NCBI RefSeq assembly: GCF_037975245.1 | Contig: NC_092568.1 | Location: 39,820,631-39,884,630, forward strand | Length of the DNA: 64,000 bases | Direction: 5' to 3' | Source: Apostichopus japonicus | Taxonomy: Eukaryota > Echinodermata > Holothuroidea > Aspidochirotida > Stichopodidae | Part shown: in pieces, positions 58,171 to 64,000 of the stretch | Layout of the letters: each line of letters starts with the position of its first letter | How positions within the stretch are numbered: the first letter of the stretch is position 1 | Position numbers and translations under genes: made by a program | Notes under the pieces: model-generated | What the model saw: only the letters and a program-made list of their open reading frames with translations | What the model was told of the DNA's origin: nothing | Database searches by the model: none

Positions 58171-59945
58171 TTAGTTCCTTCTCAATTCAGAATAATTCAT
58201 ATGCCACATTTGCTTACTATAAGTTTCTTTGTAAGGCCCATTATATACTCCTAGTTGTTCCATAATTGAGCTTGCACTCAAACATAGTTCTTTTTGGCTT
58301 TCAACAACTACAAACAAAATGCAACCCAATTTAAGACTTGAAAAGCATGTATTAGAACACTGACATATTACAAAGAAACCCTTCTGGTAAGAAGTGCCAA
58401 ACATCTTAACTCTGTCACTGATAACAGAATCATCAAACTTTGCATTTGCTGCCTGCAAAGCATGCTTTATTTCAGGCATGAAGCATTCTATATTGAGGGA
58501 AGTGGCATTTTCAATAACCAATCTATCAGGATATATTTTCCCTGAGCTGTTATAAGCTTGAAAGTACTGGTGTTGATTTGCTAAAGACTGTAACATTGAT
58601 GAAATTTTGTGCAGATCTGGCACAACGTTTGAAATAGGAGTGCTTACTTTCGAAGCATAGAGTCCACACTCTCATTAATGGTCCAAACTTAATAATTAAA
58701 TCTGGATAGTGGCTCAGGAAATGATGTTTTGGTCTGAAGGGAGTATCAGCAAAGAGTTGTTTTCTCTCAGTCAAGTATTCCTCCATTATCACCCTTAAAT
58801 ATGCAAGTTGCTCATGTGAAATCTTTGGAGAACACACATACTCAACAACTTCTCGTAAAAGAAGAAAGAGTCTCCATACAAGGTCATTATGATCTTTAAC
58901 ATATGCACTCAAAATAATTGGAAGAAGTCTCAAAAGGTTCCAGTTTTCAACGGCTTGACCACCTAAGCGGTTACCTGATAAATTTACAAATGCAGGTTTA
59001 CTGTTTGCATCGCGTCCTTGAAATTTAAACTGTACCATCGCGTCCTTGAAATTTAAACTGTACCAACATTATATTCAAATCTGCATATGTGAACCAATGT
59101 TTTTGTTTAATCCAGTATTGAATAAACATGGCTACATTGTAATCAACAACTCCTTCAAACAAGTCGTGCCCCAGGCATGGTGGCAAACCAGGTGCACACA
59201 CATGAAAATACCTCAAAGAATTAAAACATGAATTAAATTTAATTCCTTGATGATGATTTTCTTCATGATCTTCAAGGTGTGCAATGCAAGAATCATACTC
59301 CTCCTTGGTTCTAGGCTTCCCAACAGCATATGGTGCGTTACATTTAAAGTCATGTGAAGTTATTAAACAGTAGCGGCACATGTTAGTTCCTGAAAAACTC
59401 TCAATGAAACCCCAATACAATGGGAACCTAAATTATCCCCTAATATACAAGACAGCGCACCTTTCCAGACCACCCCGTCACTTGTTTCTATTCCAACTTC
59501 CTCTAATGTTTTCAAATCATTTATCACTCTCTCAAAAACCTTCTGCTGCCCAAAGACCTTAAAATCAACTTCTTTACAAAAAAACACAAGCTGCATTGCA
59601 TCAACAACAGATCTGTGCTCAGGTTGGGTGTTTCCAAGTGTAAAGTACATTGCTAGTATTTTGTGTTTTATTCTTGCCGACCCAAGTGGGTTTACAATTT
59701 CAAATGAGTTTTCATAGAGAATGATGGACAAAGATCTTTCACAACTTTGAAACAAACTATTTTTTTTAAAAACTGTATCATCCACTATGTCAGTTAGAAC
59801 AGATGAGTCTTCACTGTGATGCCTACTTTGACATTGTCCCAACACAAAATCATCCGAAAGGAGCAATTGAATGCTCTCCTTGATTGGAATGTAATGATAG
59901 TATTGCATTTTTTGTGCTGAATCTCTCCCTAGTGATATTGCAATT
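58171..59945 (-). pseudogene. Locus A: transposase-like body, broken
   Basis: Consecutive frames read MQYYHYIPIKESIQLLLSDD, GALSCILGDNLGSHCIG, GFIESFSGTNMCRYCLITSH, HVCAPGLPPCLGHDLFEGVV, LSGNRLGGQAVENWNLLRLL, FRPKHHFLSHYPDLIIKFGP and FESKHSYFKRCAR. This is the body of a multicopy animal family, probably transposon-derived. Breaks: shift near 59405, 28-bp tandem duplication at about 59009-59064, shift near 58580. The frame ends in TAA at 58171, 44 bases before the SAM exon's ATG. Confidence 0.65.
59009..59064. repeat. 28-bp tandem duplication inside locus A
   Basis: Two identical copies of a 28-base unit (cgcgtccttgaaatttaaac core). 28 is not a multiple of three, so the frame shifts. Confidence 0.9.
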
Positions 59946-59969
59946 GGAGCAACAAACTTGAATGCTGAT

Positions 59970-60857
59970 TTATAGTAAATTACTCTTTTCTACAGTGCTG
60001 CGTTCTGAGTTTTCCTTTACAACTATAGCAATCCATGCATCTATCTCATTCATATAATCTGCTACACATTTGATACGTTCTTCTGCTAAACCCTCATCTC
60101 TCAATTTTTGAGTAATTTTCAAAACCTGATCTTGTTGACATAAACTGTGAATAGTTTGAAGCTCCTCAACAATCATTTGAATTGTTTGTGATGGAACAAG
60201 TTGTTTTGCCTGAAGTTTCAGAAGAAACAAGGCAAAATTTTGTTGAAATTGAAGCCTAGACTGACCTGTTTCTTGCACCCTACCTTGGCAATTGTTACTG
60301 TTTTCGAAATCACAGCTTATGTCATTTTCAATGACAAATCTATCAGTCTCTGTAGACACATCAAAGCAGTTAGTGTCTAGAGGTATATCTTGATCCAAAG
60401 AGCAATGATCACGAGTAGAAAGTTTGTATTTATCCAAAATGTTTACAGCTCCCCAGTTTCTGTGACGTGACAAATGTGCTGTAAATGAACTGGTTTTTGA
60501 AAAATCTCTTTTGCACTTCTTATATGGACAAGATACAACTTGTCCTTTTCTAATATGTGCTTTTAAGTGTGCCAAATATGAGGACAGATCTGTGAGTTCT
60601 TTTTGACAGATTTCATACATACAAATCAATGACAGGTTAACTGACTGAAGTTTTGCTGCAACTGCTGTTTGCTTTTGAATATGGCGGTGATACCTAGTCA
60701 CATGAATCTTCATTGCAGCAAAAGTTGATAGGGTATAGCCACAATTAACAAAACAACATGGAAATCTCACTCGAGGTATATTCCTATGGGAACTCACATG
60801 ATCAACATAGCCACGGATAGTAGCTGTTAGTGTATTGCATATTTTACAGGTGTACAT
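59970..60857 (-). CDS. Locus A: C2H2 zinc-finger N-terminal region
   Basis: 295 codons starting MYTCKICNTLTATIRGYVDH. Four C2H2-type fingers: CKIC...H...H (residues 4-24), CCFVNC-type (about 34-56), CMYEIC...H...H (about 79-101) and CPYKKC...HLSRH (about 110-132). A polar, Gln/Asp-rich part and a helical tail follow. An acceptor-like gaagcag lies just before the ATG. Such fingers bind DNA or RNA. The frame closes at 59970 before the transposase-like body, probably by a frameshift, since the only GT/AG option is an intron of about 37 bases. Confidence 0.7.
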   Translation of the reverse strand: MYTCKICNTLTATIRGYVDHVSSHRNIPRVRFPCCFVNCGYTLSTFAAMKIHVTRYHRHIQKQTAVAAKLQSVNLSLICMYEICQKELTDLSSYLAHLKAHIRKGQVVSCPYKKCKRDFSKTSSFTAHLSRHRNWGAVNILDKYKLSTRDHCSLDQDIPLDTNCFDVSTETDRFVIENDISCDFENSNNCQGRVQETGQSRLQFQQNFALFLLKLQAKQLVPSQTIQMIVEELQTIHSLCQQDQVLKITQKLRDEGLAEERIKCVADYMNEIDAWIAIVVKENSERSTVEKSNLL

Positions 60858-60889
60858 TTCTGCCCTGCTTCACTATTGATAATTTGAAA

Positions 60890-61350
60890 GAGACATGAAT
60901 TATGCCTTTTCAAATTCAGCCATGTTCTAAAAGTCTAATTAACCTTGGCTAATCTAAAGACTGCATATTACATGCCAGATGAGAGCCAATATCATCCATG
61001 TATGTAGGCTACCAGCACCAATTAACTTACAAGTTACAATGTACCCACCCTTAAATCATATTAACCTAAACAACATGAAGCAAGGCTAAGCTTCACACGC
61101 ACATATCAAAATGCACGGTAGGGTGACGATAGGTAGTCTAATACAACGCCAGTGTTACTATAGTGATAGTCTAACTCTTAATTATCGTTCATCTGGTCTA
61201 CGTTATATAGGCAAACTAACGGTAGTACTAGGCTAGGCCCTACGGTAAGAACTAAAATATAAACTAACTTTTTGTTATGACAGGCTTTCAAAGTTGTTTT
61301 GTTGATTATGATAATGCAAATGTGGCATATGGTTAAAATAAATTTACCAC
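60890..61350. other. Upstream region or first intron of locus A
   Basis: No coding sequence seen. Could be an intron if a non-coding first exon lies at 61355-61500. Confidence 0.35.
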
Positions 61351-61354
61351 TCAC

Positions 61355-61760
61355 GTCTGACGAAGTACTCAATGAAGTCCTGTTCTGGTGTGGAAATGTG
61401 CGTAGCCTACTGGACAGCAACGGCAGTTGTTTCCCTCTCGTGTCGACGTACTTTGAAGCGCTGTAGTATTGTATTGTACAATCTATACACTTCATACGTA
61501 CGTTAATGCGAGATGCGATCAATCATAATGTACAGAACAGCGCAGCATGTACTGGACGTTCTGACATCGCGCGCCAACTTGGGTCATGTGACTGCATGCT
61601 GGACTGTAGCCAAGTTTTCCGGGAAAGCCAACGGCAGCCGCCCAGAATGTATCAAAAGAATTCCCGCCTGTGCGCGAGACGTCATAGCTGTTACAGACAC
61701 GTTGACGCCAATCATCGAGCTAGACCGGCTGGGTCGAATGGGAGGAGGGGTTGAAGGGGG
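61355..61760 (-). promoter_or_regulatory. GC-richer patch, possible promoter and 5' exon of locus A
   Basis: CpG words are dense compared with surroundings. On the minus strand cagac|gtgagt at 61355/61354 is a good donor that could splice to just before the ATG at 60857. No TATA box assigned. Confidence 0.3.
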
Positions 61761-61899
61761 GGGGGCGGTTCAGATGAATGAAATGACATTTACTGTACTA
61801 GACATATTTAACAACATTTTGATACGTTCGGTGACCCATTTAGCTATAAATAGCTGCATGTGTGTGACCCAGTGATCGTACATTGAGCACACGGAATTG

Positions 61900-62500
61900 T
61901 CATCGGTTCATGTTTTACTGACAATACAAGTTAACATAAAACAACAATAAATTAGACTACATCTTGAAGGCTGGGCATTGTATTCTTGGCAGCTCACAGC
62001 AGTTATTGTTTTGATAGGATTTCGGAAGTTGTATACTCCTTAAACAAACGGTAAACCAATTGGAACAGTACCATCTATTGTAAAATTATGTTTTCATTAG
62101 TTAACACGTTAGGCATTTACAAATAATTCGTTTCTAAAACTCTAAATGGTTAGATTTCACATATTTGACCTACAGACCCTTCAAAGTTACCTTTCACATT
62201 GGTTTCGTTCGCTGGATAATTAAGGGTCACTGATGAGCCTCACGGGGTTTGGGGTTGTTGCTCAAATGTAACACTAAGGCAGAAAACGACTGTAGGGACA
62301 AAGTTAACTGGTAATTGTGGGTTGGATCATGGAGCTATCGGTAATAGCTTCATGGTTGGATTTCATTCTTTTCTTTGCCAAACGGTAATGTTACTGCACA
62401 ATGGATTTTGTTGTATACCATTGTATATTGGTAACGTGTTCCACCTTCAAGTATATTTTCGTATAACACTCTTCAAATTCCAATTTACATGCATTAGATT
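61900..62500. other. No recognised gene
   Basis: AT-rich with a run of 24 A at about 62502-62525, possibly a retroposed tail. Confidence 0.45.
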
Positions 62501-62549
62501 GCAAAAAAAAAAAAAAAAAAAAAAACTTATTCTGTAAAGTACATGACAC

Positions 62550-62935
62550 ATATAACGTCTGTAAAAATCACATAAGTTTACATGTAACTGACATATTCTG
62601 GAAAATTTTACAGAATTATCCTGTAAATTTTCATTGGAGGGAAAAATACTACAATTTTTTGTAAACCACTTGCTGTAACATAAAACGTCTGTAAAAATCA
62701 CAGAATTTTACATGTAAATATTAAAAACTGACATATTCTGGAAAATTTTACAGGATTTTCCTGTAAATTTTCTTTGGAGGGAAAAATACTACAATTTTGT
62801 GTAAACCACTTGCTGTACAGAAAACGTCTGTTAAAATAACAGACGTTTACATGTAAATATAGAAAACCGGCTTTTTCTGTAAAAATCGACAGGAATTAAC
62901 TGTAAATTTACAGAAATTTTTAACAGTGCAGATCT
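62550..62935. repeat. Tandem repeat, about 130-140-bp unit, three copies
   Basis: acgtctgtaaaaatcaca starts at about 62557, 62686 and 62826 (diverged). Each copy holds ttctggaaaattttacag and ggagggaaaaatactacaat. Short inverted words ctgtaaa / tttacag dominate. Confidence 0.88.
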
Positions 62936-62949
62936 TGATTTTTTTTTTA

Positions 62950-64000
62950 TGATTCTATTACAGTATTATATAATATAATGGACAACATAGTGTTTTTTAC
63001 CATAATGCTGTATTGGTAGAGGTAATTTTATGGTAATAGTAACTCTATTTCTGAGGAAATGATAGTTCATTCAAAGAAATTGCTAAATCACATTTGTTGT
63101 CTGTTTGGAACAATTCATAGCGAAAACACCATTAGACTGCTGCTATTCATTAACTCCTCCATCTAACACTTTTGTGTAAACAACCTTATGCCTATTTTTT
63201 CCTCATGTTTTGCATTTAAAAGCACTAATGGAACTCAATTGAAGATGGTTCATGGTTCTAGAACCATAACTTCAAATTAAAAAGGCCAGAGCTAGTAAAG
63301 AAAGTTTTGAAGTAAAACGTTATTACACAAAGCTTGATATCAAATGATGAATATAGTGCAAGTTACACTCATACTTTTTGCAAAGTCACTGTGCCAGATT
63401 GGGACATCAAACAGTTATGTTCCGACCAGGGAAGACATAAAATATGTAGTTGATTGCATAGGATATATACCAAACCTTTGTTTTAAGTTTCTTCTTCTAA
63501 ACGTGAACAATTCGCTGTATTATTCAAAGGAGTATTTGTATGTAACTAAACGCAACTCCTTCACTATGTGCTATATGCAAAATGGACACTCCTTTTTTCA
63601 CAGATTAAATATTTTTTGAGGTGTGAACCTAATTGCAAATTTCAGACAACACAATGCTCATGTAGTCCAGTATACCGAAATGCAGAGAACAATTTCAAAG
63701 TGTTGGGCTTGTCATTTGTAAAAGATGCACATTTAGCTAACATTAACTGTTTATATTCACCTTTAAGGAAAAGGCAGAGCAAACGAAGCAAGCATTGTAG
63801 AAAAGAAGAAAACGAAGGGAATACCAACAAGAATGACAAAAATAATCAATTGAGGAGCAAAAGATAACAAATTAAAGTATACCCCACAGCTTATATTGAC
63901 AACGTGACTAGTAATGTTTTGATAGTTTTAGCCGGCAAAAGTGAGGCAGTACATATTCCATTATGTTGCAACCCTACAAGTTTACCGGTACGTAATTGTC
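62950..64000. other. No recognised gene
   Basis: Includes a copy of a dispersed repeat. The 99-codon frame at 63568-63867 runs through that repeat and is probably spurious. Confidence 0.45.
63765..63866. repeat. Dispersed repeat, copy 2
   Basis: Similar to 32382-32482, same orientation. Confidence 0.6.

Overview
This is eukaryotic DNA, AT-rich and intron- and transposon-dense, with Ty3/Gypsy, Penelope-like and hAT-type elements, microsatellites and GT-AG splice signals. Frequent 'taggcctag'-type words and the transposon mix suggest a marine deuterostome invertebrate, perhaps an echinoderm; this is inference, since no rRNA, tRNA or conserved housekeeping gene is present to fix it.

The outstanding feature is positions 1 to about 30,000 on the + strand: a tandem array of units of about 0.4 kb. 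Each unit has the same core: a long polypyrimidine tract, a 3' splice acceptor (usually tttgcag), exactly THREE bases, then a strong 5' splice donor (usually gtaagt). I count 55 intact acceptor-NNN-donor cores and 4 decayed ones. The triplets differ between units in an ordered way while the flanks stay conserved. They repeat with a period of 11 units (about 4.5 kb). Read as one codon per exon they have no stop, are about 72% GC in a strongly AT-rich background, and spell an 11-residue repeat of the form TAVGDALAKVI (variants TASGDALAKVI and KALGEALGTVM). That is an amphipathic, hendecad-like helix pattern. My reading is a gene built from single-codon microexons in which one helix repeat equals one 11-exon block of DNA. 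The array runs off the left edge, so its start is not seen. At the right it is scrambled (24.2-28.8 kb) and decays (28.8-32 kb), with two weak candidate terminal exons.

The array's introns carry a 4.78 kb Ty3/Gypsy retrotransposon (3189-7971, minus strand, 253-bp LTRs, 5-bp target duplication) and a 0.8 kb hAT-like foldback MITE (9904-10700). Removing either one restores a normal intron length.

From 32 to 47 kb the window is a transposon graveyard: AT and CT microsatellites, a Penelope-like endonuclease fragment with a perfect hairpin (33.1-33.6 kb), a TA-flanked GGTAAA-rich foldback element (35.5-36.8 kb), a nest of hAT-type elements inside a Penelope-like reverse transcriptase (39.2-43.7 kb), a plus-strand transposase-derived fragment (44.8-46.2 kb) and a 110-bp tandem repeat (46.3-46.9 kb).

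From 48 to 61 kb there are two minus-strand gene-like loci. Locus A (60.86-58.17 kb) has four C2H2 zinc fingers followed by a transposase-like body and is broken by frameshifts and a 28-bp duplication. Locus B (58.13-48.41 kb) has a SAM-like exon, a WPG-motif exon and a multi-exon 3' half whose later splice junctions agree in phase, but its large middle exon carries stops and frameshifts. Both look like decayed, transposon-related members of multicopy families. From 61 to 64 kb there is a GC-richer possible promoter, a short tandem repeat and otherwise no recognisable gene.
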